In this document: piece after piece, positions 29,078 to 37,225 of the stretch
How the letters are laid out: each line of letters begins with the position of its first letter
How positions within the stretch are numbered: the stretch's first letter is position 1
NCBI GenBank assembly: GCA_017303555.1
Contig: JAFLCN010000001.1
Location: 476,920 to 540,919 of the forward strand
DNA: 64,000 nt
Direction: 5' to 3'
DNA from: Planctomycetota bacterium
GTDB taxonomy: Bacteria > Planctomycetota > Phycisphaerae > Phycisphaerales > UBA1924
The notes under the pieces: generated by a model
What the model was told of the DNA's origin: nothing
Seen by the model: the letters and a program-made list of their open reading frames with translations, nothing else
Database searches by the model: none
Program-made: the position numbers and the translations under genes

Positions 29078-29437
29078 CCTGCGCACGTATGAACGGGCAC
29101 TCATGCAAGTCGCCCGATAACCGGCGTTGATTCGCGCAATGCGCACTTGAACGACCGAGAATTCTCCTTGACGCGCCGCCTTCAATGGCGACAATGGCAC
29201 GCGGAGGGTGCGAATGGGTTCAAGAGGAATGCTGACATCCGTCGAGGCGCTCGCCGCAGCGTCCTTCTCGTCGTGCGCGTCCGCACTTGCATTCAAACAA
29301 TGTTCGCCCCTCCCCGATCCGGTTTTCACGGTGTTCGGCGCTTCCGCGCTCGTTCCATCGGCCATGTTCTCTGCGGGTGCCGGATTCTTATTCCGCTGAG
29401 GTGAGGTGCGGCCTACGCCCTTTGCGAAAGGAACCAC
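29078..29437. other. Intergenic region, 360 bp
   Basis: No supported gene. A 63-codon plus-strand frame (29208-29399) is Ala/Ser-rich with no family resemblance. A possible sigma70-like pair, TTGACG at 29168 and ACAATG at 29191 with 17-base spacing, could drive the next dockerin gene but is weak. The gap probably marks the end of the GH15-GH53 transcript. Confidence 0.35.
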
Positions 29438-30682
29438 ATGCGATTTGTCTCACGCACGCTGACCGCTGTTCTCATGCTCTCCGGCGCGGCTGTTTCGGCC
29501 CGCGCACAGACCTTGATCGCCGCCAGCCCGACCAGCGGCACCAACGTCGATCTCTTCGTCGTCGATCCAACCAGCGGCTCGCACCTTCCGTACATGTCGG
29601 TCACCGTTCCCGCCGGACGCGAGATGCGCTTCCTCACCGCGCTCCCCGACAACACCCTCGCCGCGTCGCTCTACGTGGACGGGAGCGCAACCACGCCGTC
29701 GCTCTACATGAAGATCAATCCGACGACCGGCGCAACCGTCACGATGCCCTACGGCGCGCCTCTCGACGCCATGTACGCCGAGGGCATGGAGTACTCGCCC
29801 CGTCACAACGCGCTGCTCGTCAGCTTCGCCTCTCTCGGTTCATTCGGGACCAACCGGCTCGCGCTCGTCAATCCGGCGAACGGCGCGGTTCTCTCCACGA
29901 CTGGCGCGCTCGCGGGCATCTCCGATCTTGATCACATCGCCAGTTCCGCCACGCAGGATCTCTTCTTCGATCTGAACGCAGCGTCCAATCCGCGCGTGAA
30001 GACCCTTACCGCTCTCATGCCCACTCCCGCGTTCGGCGCATTCGCATCTCCGCCCAGCAAGTCCGCTTCGTACGACGCCGCGATCAATCCTTCGACCGGC
30101 GATGTCTGGTTCGTGGATGGCGACGGAGCGCGCCTGGTCCGGCTCGTCGGCAACACGTACGTGAACGGAGCCATTTTCACGGAAGGCGCCAAAGCACGCG
30201 GTCTTGCCTGCGGATTCCTTCCCGCCCGCGCCCTCGCGCAGCAGTTCGCCGGCATTTGCCCCGGCGGCTCGACCACGATCAACGTCTACGGAGTCGGTAC
30301 CGATCCGTTCACCTACAAGTGGTACAAGGACGGCGACGAGATCGACACCGGCAGCAATCCGACCGCCGCTACCTTCTCGCTGCTCATCGCGAACGCCGGC
30401 GCACAGGACGAGGGCGAATACCACTGCGTCGTCACCAACGCGTACGGAAATTTTACCTCCTCCACCATCCCGTTCGCGCTCTGCCGCTCCGACTTCAACT
30501 GCGACGGCGTCACCGACGATGCCGACTTCTCCGGGTTTGTCTTCGCGTACAACATCCTCGACTGCGCCGACCCCGCCATGCCCGCCGGATGTCCCGCAGA
30601 CCTCAACCTCGACGGCGCCGTGGACGATGCCGATTTCACGCTTTTCGTCCAAGCCTATAACCGCCTGCTCTGCAGCTTCTAG
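29438..30682 (+). CDS. Dockerin-tagged beta-propeller / Ig-like secreted protein
   Basis: Exported 414-residue protein with AAAGGAACCAC before ATG 29438 and a signal peptide ending AVSARAQ. Residues about 25-260 look like a beta-propeller of the kind that reads out logged values (LIAASPTSGTNVDLFVVDP, MEYSPRHNALLVSFASLG, YDAAINPSTGDVWFVDGDG). Residues about 265-345 form an Ig-like domain with CPGGSTTINVYGVGTDPF, YKWYKDGDEID and DEGEYHCVVTNAYGNF. The tail is a full dockerin with linker DCADPAMPAGCP and an extra SF after the last Cys. No catalytic signature. Flanking gaps of 360 and 107 bases suggest its own promoter. Confidence 0.8.
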   Translation: MRFVSRTLTAVLMLSGAAVSARAQTLIAASPTSGTNVDLFVVDPTSGSHLPYMSVTVPAGREMRFLTALPDNTLAASLYVDGSATTPSLYMKINPTTGATVTMPYGAPLDAMYAEGMEYSPRHNALLVSFASLGSFGTNRLALVNPANGAVLSTTGALAGISDLDHIASSATQDLFFDLNAASNPRVKTLTALMPTPAFGAFASPPSKSASYDAAINPSTGDVWFVDGDGARLVRLVGNTYVNGAIFTEGAKARGLACGFLPARALAQQFAGICPGGSTTINVYGVGTDPFTYKWYKDGDEIDTGSNPTAATFSLLIANAGAQDEGEYHCVVTNAYGNFTSSTIPFALCRSDFNCDGVTDDADFSGFVFAYNILDCADPAMPAGCPADLNLDGAVDDADFTLFVQAYNRLLCSF

Positions 30683-30789
30683 CCCCGGATCCGCGTCCGA
30701 TTTCGCAAGTTTCATGAGGGCCCCCGGGCCCCGTTCCCGCACTCCTTGCAACGCACCGCTCGCGCCCGAGCGGACAAGGAGCCCGGAAC

Positions 30790-31656
30790 ATGAACCATCA
30801 AACCCTCGCCCTCGCTTCCACCATCGCGCTGACCGCTCTGCACGCCCACGCCGCCACCAACATCTCGATCGACGCCTCCGTCCAGGGAATCTTCACAAGC
30901 TGGGGACAGAACAACAAGGGCCACAACGCCGGCCCCGGCAACATCCTCTGCGGACGCGACACCGCCACCATCTTCCGCAACTACTTTGTTTTCAACCTGC
31001 CGCCGGATCTGGTCCCGCCCGGCAAACAGATCGTCGCGGCATCCCTGATCGGCAAGCTCCCCTGGCACGGATACCTCAGCACCGATGCCACCGAAACGTG
31101 GACGCTCTTCCACGTCGCGCCCGCGTCGTATCCCGTCCTCATCGACGAAGCGACCTCCATCAGCAACCGCACCGACATCTTCAATGATCTCGGCGACGGC
31201 GATGTCTACGGCAGCCGCGTCGTTTCCATCGCCGACGAGCCGGCCCCCAACACCGGCCCCGGCCTGCTCGCGGTTTCGCTCAACGGCCCATCGTTCCTCT
31301 CGAACCTCAACGCCCGTCTCCCGCAAGGCACCATCGCCATCGGCGGCAGCATCACAACACTCGTCGGCAACTCCGCCCAGCGCATCTTCGGTTTCTCGGG
31401 TTACGAATCGTGGGCCGGCGGCAGGGCCACGCTCACGCTCACCATCGACAGCCCGTCGTGTCCGGGAGATCTCAACTCCGATGGCTTCGTCGACGATTCC
31501 GACTTCGTGCTCTTCGCATCGGCGTACAACCTGCTCGACTGCTCCGACCCGGCCATGCCCGCCAACTGCCCGTCCGACCTCAACGCCGACTCGACCGTCG
31601 ATGATTCTGACTTCGTCGCGTTCGCGGCCGCGTACAACGACCTCGTCTGTCCGTGA
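30790..31656 (+). CDS. Dockerin-tagged secreted protein with DNRLRE-like beta domain
   Basis: Exported 288-residue protein, with AAGGAG upstream of ATG 30790 and leader MNHQTLALASTIALTALHAH. The single mature domain (ISIDASVQGIFTSWGQNNKG, RNYFVFNLPPDLVPPGKQIV, AASLIGKLPWHGYLSTDATE, TWTLFHVAP) has the strand order of DNRLRE-like modules that occur beside carbohydrate enzymes; this assignment is tentative. The dockerin has Ser at position 11 of both loops (VDDSDF). It is one of the simplest architectures in the cluster: signal, one domain, dockerin. Confidence 0.75.
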   Translation: MNHQTLALASTIALTALHAHAATNISIDASVQGIFTSWGQNNKGHNAGPGNILCGRDTATIFRNYFVFNLPPDLVPPGKQIVAASLIGKLPWHGYLSTDATETWTLFHVAPASYPVLIDEATSISNRTDIFNDLGDGDVYGSRVVSIADEPAPNTGPGLLAVSLNGPSFLSNLNARLPQGTIAIGGSITTLVGNSAQRIFGFSGYESWAGGRATLTLTIDSPSCPGDLNSDGFVDDSDFVLFASAYNLLDCSDPAMPANCPSDLNADSTVDDSDFVAFAAAYNDLVCP

Positions 31657-31891
31657 ACCACTCCACAGCCGCGCTCGATCCGCCGCATTCTCGGACCACC
31701 GCCGGTCCGCAACCTTCCCGCGAATTCTCCGCACCAATTCACCCGCCGCATCGCCTCCACGAGGCATGAAGCCCCTGCTTGCCGGGATTCCCGAGAGCCT
31801 CTGTTGTTCATCCGTGATTTCGTGATAGCCTGAAATCAACACAGAGACTTCCCGCCCAAGCCCTCTTCAACGGCGTGCTGCCGGGGAATTC

Positions 31892-33826
31892 ATGATGCTT
31901 GACCACCGCACCGTGCGCGGCACATCCACAAGCGCCCCCGCCGCCATTTGCGCCCGGTTCGTCGCGCTCCTTTGCCTGCCCGCCATGCTCTGCTCGGTCG
32001 CGTTCGCGCAGTGCCTTCCCACCTGGCTCCCCGGTGAGGGCATCCCCGGCGTCTCGGGCACCATCAACGCGCTCACCAAGTTCGACGACGGCACGGGCGA
32101 GAAGCTCTACGCCGCAGGCGCGTTCACAACCGCCGGCAGATCCAACGCCACACGAATCGCTGTCTGGGACGGCGCCGAGTGGCAACCCCTGGGCTCCGGT
32201 CTTCAGAACACCTGCTTCACGCTCGCAGTCTTCAACGGCAAGCTGTACGCCGCGGGAGATTTCACGCTCGCCGGCGGCGTCACCGTTTCGCGGATCGCCT
32301 CGTGGGACGGCGCGGCATGGTCCGCTCTGCCCGGTGCCGCCTTCACCGGAACAACGCCCCGCCCGCAGGCAATGGTCGTTTTCAACAACGAACTGATCGT
32401 CGCCGGAACATTTGTCAACGCCGGAGGCAATGTTTCCAACGCCATCACCGCGTTCAACGGCACGACGTGGCGCGCACTGGGAACGGGCATGACAAGCGGC
32501 GGTGCCGGGGCCACCATCCGCGCGCTTGCTGTCTACAACGGCGAGCTCTACGCAACCGGTGAATTCGATTCCGCCGGCGGCTCGCCAGCCCTCAACATCG
32601 CCAAGTGGAACGGCACGCAGTGGTCGGCCCTGACCTCGGGCATCAATACCTCGATCGGCGGCTACGCACTGCACGTGTTCGCGGGCCGACTCTTCGTCGG
32701 AGGCGGGTTTACCACCGCTGGCGGAATCGCTTCGGCTCGCGGCGCCATGTGGGACGGAACGCAGTGGTTCGCCGCGCCGGTCGCAGCCTCCGGTACCGTC
32801 ACGGCCTTCGCCGAACACAACGGAACGCTCTACGCGGGCGGGACATTCCAGTTCTCCGGCGTGAGCGATCGCGGCTTCGCACGCTGGAACGGGACTGCAT
32901 GGGTGGCGGCGGCAACCGATGTCTCCACCGGCGGAATCAACGCCCTCGCCAGTTTCGGCAACGACCTGATCGCCGCCGGCTCCTTCGCCGTCATCAACAG
33001 CCTCGATGTCAACCGCATCGCGTCCTACGCCGGCGCTCTCCCCGTGGCGCACCTTCGGTTCCGGCTTCAACCTGCCAGTCCGCGCCATCCTCTCCCGCCC
33101 CGGCGAGCTCATCATCGGCGGCAATTTCACCACCATCGACGCCAAGCCCATCCGCCACGTCGTTCGCTGGGACGGGGCTTCATGGTCCGAGGTCGGCGCG
33201 GGCGGCATCCAAAGCAACAACACGAGTGGTGTCCGCACGCTCATCGACTTCCAAGGCAGCCTGTATGCCGGCGGCGCATTCCAGAACAGCGCCGACAGCT
33301 CCATACCATCCATGTTCGCGCGCTTCGACGGCACAAACTGGGTGAAACTCGGAACCGCGTTCGGCGCCGGCAGCGGCAAAGAAGTCAACGCTTTCGCAAT
33401 CCACAACAACCAACTGGTCCTCGCCGGAAGTTTCAGCAACCTCACCGGCAACGCCGACATCGACGGCATCGCGACCTGGAACGGATCGGTCTACGCCCCG
33501 ATCGGACTCGGAATCGCCGGCGACGTCTTCGCACTTGCTGTCTTCAACGGCGAGCTGTTCGCCGGGGGCTCCTTTGCCGCTGCCGGCGGGAACACCGCCA
33601 TCGACTTCATCGCCAAGTGGAACGGGGCAAACTGGGTTGCCGTCGGCCAGGGGCTGAGCAACTACGTCTACGCGCTGCACGTTTGGAACGGCTCCCTGTA
33701 TGCCGCGGGCGCGTTCAACGACTCGGGCGGCACGCCCATGCGCGGCCTTGCTCGCTGGGATGGCACGACCTGGAACGCCGTGGGCGGCAGCCTCAACGCG
33801 GGAGGCACTGCCTACGCGCTCGGTGA
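31892..33826 (+). CDS. 5' part of frameshifted dockerin protein (beta-propeller repeats)
   Basis: N-terminal part of one gene that continues in another frame to 34520. From ATG 31892 it encodes a signal peptide (cleavage near SVAFAQ) and about seven repeats of 45-50 residues, each like LAVFNGKLYAAGDFTLAGG followed by IASWDGAAWSALP, a kelch-like or delta-60-type propeller. Meaningful sequence stops at about 33040, after RIASYAGALP. Beyond that the frame reads Arg/Pro/His-rich nonsense to the stop at 33826, while the same repeats resume one frame over. Removing one C from CCCC at 33040-33043 gives ...AGALPWRTFGSGFN..., a continuous 875-residue protein. Either a sequencing error or a genuine lesion. 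Confidence 0.75.
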   Translation: MMLDHRTVRGTSTSAPAAICARFVALLCLPAMLCSVAFAQCLPTWLPGEGIPGVSGTINALTKFDDGTGEKLYAAGAFTTAGRSNATRIAVWDGAEWQPLGSGLQNTCFTLAVFNGKLYAAGDFTLAGGVTVSRIASWDGAAWSALPGAAFTGTTPRPQAMVVFNNELIVAGTFVNAGGNVSNAITAFNGTTWRALGTGMTSGGAGATIRALAVYNGELYATGEFDSAGGSPALNIAKWNGTQWSALTSGINTSIGGYALHVFAGRLFVGGGFTTAGGIASARGAMWDGTQWFAAPVAASGTVTAFAEHNGTLYAGGTFQFSGVSDRGFARWNGTAWVAAATDVSTGGINALASFGNDLIAAGSFAVINSLDVNRIASYAGALPVAHLRFRLQPASPRHPLPPRRAHHRRQFHHHRRQAHPPRRSLGRGFMVRGRRGRHPKQQHEWCPHAHRLPRQPVCRRRIPEQRRQLHTIHVRALRRHKLGETRNRVRRRQRQRSQRFRNPQQPTGPRRKFQQPHRQRRHRRHRDLERIGLRPDRTRNRRRRLRTCCLQRRAVRRGLLCRCRREHRHRLHRQVERGKLGCRRPGAEQLRLRAARLERLPVCRGRVQRLGRHAHARPCSLGWHDLERRGRQPQRGRHCLRAR

Positions 33827-34520
33827 GTTCAACGGCTCGCTCGTGGTGATGGGCGACTTTGCCAAAGTTGTCGACGGCAACACGTTCAATCGCGTCGCGC
33901 TCTGGTCCGGCTCCGCGTGGTCGGGTTTCGGCACGGGGCTTTCGGGCAGCGCGACAGGCAGCAATCCGTACCCGGGCGCTGTTGGCGTCCTCAACGGCGA
34001 GTTGTATATCGGCAGCGACGCGCTCAGCGCCGGGGGCAAGATTTCCGCGTACCTCGCCCACTGGGGCAGCCTCGAGCCCTGCATCCAGAGCAGCCCCGTT
34101 GCCGGTTCCATCTGCCGCGACGGCGATTTCACGTTCAATGTCGCCGCGACGGGCAAGCCCGCGCTGCACTACCAATGGCGTTTGAACAACCAGGACATCC
34201 CGAACGCCAACGGCCCGAGTTACACCGTGACCAGCGCTTCCGAAGACGACGAGGGCATCTACGACTGCGTTCTCACGAACGATTTCGGCAACGCGACCAG
34301 CGACGGCGCGTCGCTCCAACTCTGCGATGCCGACGTCGATTGCTCCGGAATGGTGGACGATGCCGACTTCATCGTCTTTGTTGTCGCGTACAACATGCTT
34401 GATTGTGCCGATCCCTCGATGCCGCTGGATTGCCCTTCTGATTTCAATCGCGACACGGTCGTTGATGATTCCGACTTCGGCATCTTCGTTGTCGCGTACA
34501 ACGAACTCGTCTGCCCCTAG
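33006..34520 (+). CDS. 3' part of the frameshifted gene: propeller repeats, Ig-like domain, dockerin
   Basis: C-terminal part of the gene that starts at 31892. Real homology begins at about 33044 with WRTFGSGFNLPVRAILSRPG; the in-frame ATG at 33006 precedes the frameshift, so it is not a natural start. It holds eight or so more repeats (IATWNGSVYAPIGLGIAGDV, FALAVFNGELFAGGSFAAAG), then an Ig-like domain (HYQWRLNNQDIPNANG, DDEGIYDCVLTNDFGN) and a complete double dockerin. The last 44 codons before the stop are 129/132 identical in DNA to the end of the gene at 36307-37143, and all three differences are silent. Confidence 0.78.
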   Translation: MSTASRPTPALSPWRTFGSGFNLPVRAILSRPGELIIGGNFTTIDAKPIRHVVRWDGASWSEVGAGGIQSNNTSGVRTLIDFQGSLYAGGAFQNSADSSIPSMFARFDGTNWVKLGTAFGAGSGKEVNAFAIHNNQLVLAGSFSNLTGNADIDGIATWNGSVYAPIGLGIAGDVFALAVFNGELFAGGSFAAAGGNTAIDFIAKWNGANWVAVGQGLSNYVYALHVWNGSLYAAGAFNDSGGTPMRGLARWDGTTWNAVGGSLNAGGTAYALGEFNGSLVVMGDFAKVVDGNTFNRVALWSGSAWSGFGTGLSGSATGSNPYPGAVGVLNGELYIGSDALSAGGKISAYLAHWGSLEPCIQSSPVAGSICRDGDFTFNVAATGKPALHYQWRLNNQDIPNANGPSYTVTSASEDDEGIYDCVLTNDFGNATSDGASLQLCDADVDCSGMVDDADFIVFVVAYNMLDCADPSMPLDCPSDFNRDTVVDDSDFGIFVVAYNELVCP

Positions 34521-34856
34521 TGCATCCTCGCACCGCATTTCCAAACACCCGCCATTCGCCCTCAGCTCCGCCCTCGGCCAACTGCGTTTCCCCGCTCTTG
34601 GCCGGCGTTCTAAGCTGTTTTTATAGGGCTTTTCGTCAAGAAGCTCGCAAACGGGGCTATCGGTCCGGAACTATCTCCGGTACACTACGCTTTCTTTGCG
34701 GAGGTGCATTCTCGGGCCGACTGTTCGACGCGACTCGAACCGGCGCCCACTCCAAGCATCTCATCCCGCCAACTCTTCAACGGGCACCCGCCCCGCACGT
34801 ATCAAGATCGCTTCGCCCCTTCATCACGCCGCTGTCCAAGCCAGGAGTACCAACCG
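34521..34856. other. Intergenic region, 336 bp
   Basis: No gene supported. The stretch is less G+C-rich in its middle (around 34610-34690) than its flanks and includes a small inverted repeat, CCGGA (34665-34669) with TCCGG (34676-34680), directly before TACACT. This could be a promoter or operator for the next dockerin gene, but spacing to a -35 is unclear. AGGAG at 34843 serves ATG 34857. Confidence 0.3.
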
Positions 34857-36263
34857 ATGAACTTTGCCTCAAGGCTTCTGCTCGGTACATTCGCACTCGT
34901 TCTGACCGCTCTTCCCGCGCCGGGTGCGCTGACCTTCTACGGCGTCCCGACCGTCCGATGGGGATTGCTCGGCGGCGCGATCGGTGTCGGCAACTGCACG
35001 ATCGAGTCCTTCGAGGATGTCGATCTCGCACCCGGCCTTCAAGTGCTCTGGGAGTCGCCCGCCGGCAATGTCGGACCGGTCTCCGTGCTTCCCGCCACCT
35101 TCAACCCCAACACCGACGATGCCTTCGGAACGGCCTTCATCGGCGGAAACTACGACGCCGCCCGCTGCCTGATCAACGTCCGCACCAACGACACCAAGCC
35201 GTACAACCAATCGGCCGACTACGGCGATGTGACGTTCCTGTTCGACCCGCCCGTCCGCTATTTCGGCGTCAGCATGCACCAGTCCGAGTTCTCACCCCGC
35301 CTCATTGTCAACGGCGTAGACAAGGGCACGGTGCAGTCCGCCACAGGTTTGGCGCCCGGCAGCGGGCGCATCGGCTACATCCTCATCAAGGCCGATGGTG
35401 CCGACACCATCTCGTCCGTCAAGTTCAAGAACGGCGTCAACCCCTCCGGAGACGGATTCACCTTCGACCACCTGGCTTTCAGCACCGAAGCGAATCCGAC
35501 GCTCATCGCCTCCGGGTTCAAGCCTTCCTTCTGGGGCATCGATGATTCCTCGCTGGGTGTCGCCGGGGCGAGCATCGAAGACTTCGAAGATGCCACCCTC
35601 GTGCCCGAACTCTTGCTCGCATGGGACGCGCCCGCCGGCGGTGTCGGTCCCGCGGCAATGCTCTCCAACCTCTTCAATCCCCTCACCGATGACCCGTTCG
35701 GCAACGCCTTCGTCGGAGGCACTTGGGACGGTGCCCGCTGCCTGATCAGCGCTCGGGGCAACCAGTCATTTAGCTACACCGCCGGCGCAAACTGGGGCGA
35801 TCTCATCCTCACGTTCACGCCTCCCCAGCGACGAATCGGGTTCAGCGTGCAGCAGATGGATCAGGCCACAAGGCTGGTGGTCAACGAACGCGACGTAGGT
35901 GATTTCACCTCCATCTCGAATCTGGATTTCAACGGGCAGCGCCAGGGGTACGTGCGCATCGACGCCAAGGCAGGCTCCCGCATTGCCACCCTGCGCTTCG
36001 CCAACGGCCGCATCGGGTCGTTCGGGGACGGGATCGCCATCGATCACCTCGCGATCGGCGGCGGCTGCTTCCAGGATCTCAATGACGACCAGCAAGTGGA
36101 TGACGCCGACTTCCTCATTTTCGTGATCGCATACAACCTTCTGGACTGCGCCGATCCGTCGATGCCGCTCGATTGCCCCGCCGACTTCAACAACGACAAT
36201 TTGGTCGATGACGCCGACTTTAGTGTCTTCATCATCGGCTACAACGCCCTGTTGTGCCCCTGA
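34857..36263 (+). CDS. Dockerin-tagged secreted protein with two tandem copies of an unknown domain
   Basis: Exported 468-residue protein, start ATG 34857 with AGGAG nine bases upstream; leader MNFASRLLLGTFALVLTALP. The body is two homologous halves of about 170 residues. First half: TIESFEDVDLAPGLQVLWES, FNPNTDDAFGTAFIGGNYDA, ARCLINVRTND, GDGFTFDHLAF. Second half: SIEDFEDATLVPELLLAWDA, FNPLTDDPFGNAFVGGTWDG, ARCLISARGNQ, GDGIAIDHLAI. The repeated pattern (E-FED, a TDD-FG-AF-GG block, ARCLI, FDHLA) suggests a beta-sandwich binding module. I recognise no named family. The dockerin is present; the first loop, DLNDDQQVDDADF, lacks Gly at position 6. It is followed 43 bases later by a probable operon partner. 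Confidence 0.78.
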   Translation: MNFASRLLLGTFALVLTALPAPGALTFYGVPTVRWGLLGGAIGVGNCTIESFEDVDLAPGLQVLWESPAGNVGPVSVLPATFNPNTDDAFGTAFIGGNYDAARCLINVRTNDTKPYNQSADYGDVTFLFDPPVRYFGVSMHQSEFSPRLIVNGVDKGTVQSATGLAPGSGRIGYILIKADGADTISSVKFKNGVNPSGDGFTFDHLAFSTEANPTLIASGFKPSFWGIDDSSLGVAGASIEDFEDATLVPELLLAWDAPAGGVGPAAMLSNLFNPLTDDPFGNAFVGGTWDGARCLISARGNQSFSYTAGANWGDLILTFTPPQRRIGFSVQQMDQATRLVVNERDVGDFTSISNLDFNGQRQGYVRIDAKAGSRIATLRFANGRIGSFGDGIAIDHLAIGGGCFQDLNDDQQVDDADFLIFVIAYNLLDCADPSMPLDCPADFNNDNLVDDADFSVFIIGYNALLCP

Positions 36264-36306
36264 CGCCCGCTGCGCAACCAGCCGACTGCTCGAGATCCAT
36301 TCCGCA

Positions 36307-37143
36307 ATGACAAAGAACACCTCTTCCCTGGTTTCCCGAATCCTCGCCAACGCGATCGCCGCCGGTCTTCTGCTGCACCCGGCTTCGGGCGGCACGCTGC
36401 GCCCGGTCGATTTGACCTCGAGTTACAACGCGCGCCGTCAGACCTTCTGCTGCAATTCGGCCGACTACCCCGGAGGCCTCGCAACCTATCTGGGTGTGCC
36501 GTTCAATCTCGGCCCGTACAACGCCCCGAACACCGTCGTTCTCGACGGCGCGGGTGTGGTGACCGTCACAATTCCCGTTCAACGCCAAGGGGTGCAGCGC
36601 GCCTTCACCCTACTCAACACGGCTTGGGGTCAGCCCGGTCCCACCTCTTACCTGCGCGTGGAGTTCGAGTCGGATCTGGGCGAAGTCGCCTCGTTCGACC
36701 TCATCGGGAACGTCCACCTCCGGGATCATGCTCAAACCTCGTACACCTGCTGCCTCCTTCCCTCCGCCGAACCGACGCACACACAAGTTGCGTGGTCGTC
36801 CGGCGCCGTCCGCGCCGATATGCAGACCTTCGTCCTGCCGCCCGCCTTTGCAGATCGCACGCTCACCGAGATCCGCTTCATCGATTCCGGAGGCACCGGC
36901 ATCCAGCGCGGCCTGCTCTTCGCGCTTTCCACCGAAGATAACTTCTGCTACGCCGACCTGAACGGCGATCATCTCGTCGACGACACCGACTTCATCATTT
37001 TTCTCTCCGCGTACAACATGCTTGATTGTGCCGATCCGTCGATGCCGCTGGATTGCCCTTCTGATTTCAATCGCGACACGGTCGTCGATGATTCCGACTT
37101 CGGCATCTTCGTTGTCGCGTACAACGAACTCGTCTGCCCGTGA
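36307..37143 (+). CDS. Dockerin-tagged member of a paralogous Cys-rich secreted family (copy 1)
   Basis: Exported 278-residue protein; start ATG 36307 (a longer frame begins inside the previous gene). Signal peptide to about LHPASGG. The mature N-terminus TLRPVDLTSSYNARRQTFCC and DYPGGLATYLGVPFNLGPY introduce a domain with two Cys-Cys pairs (QTFCCNS and SYTCCLL) and the block FDLIGNVHLRDHAQTSYTCC. It matches the gene at 39683 at roughly three-quarters of positions by eye, so they are recent paralogues. No enzymatic motif. Its dockerin is spliced from two sources: the first loop resembles that paralogue, while the last 44 codons copy the gene ending at 34520. Confidence 0.8.
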   Translation: MTKNTSSLVSRILANAIAAGLLLHPASGGTLRPVDLTSSYNARRQTFCCNSADYPGGLATYLGVPFNLGPYNAPNTVVLDGAGVVTVTIPVQRQGVQRAFTLLNTAWGQPGPTSYLRVEFESDLGEVASFDLIGNVHLRDHAQTSYTCCLLPSAEPTHTQVAWSSGAVRADMQTFVLPPAFADRTLTEIRFIDSGGTGIQRGLLFALSTEDNFCYADLNGDHLVDDTDFIIFLSAYNMLDCADPSMPLDCPSDFNRDTVVDDSDFGIFVVAYNELVCP

Positions 37144-37225
37144 TCCGGCCCCGGGGCTCGCACGCCTGCGGGCGCCTCGCCGTGCGGGTGCAGCAGCCCC
37201 GCCGACCTCCTTGGACACCGAATCG

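Noticed and set aside
29208..29399. 63-codon plus-strand frame in the gap before the propeller gene
   Set aside because: Ala/Ser-rich, without ribosome site, motif or conserved neighbour arrangement.
31808..33469. 553-codon minus-strand open frame
   Set aside because: Antisense to the propeller gene, which has a signal peptide and clear repeats; no start signal or motif on this strand.
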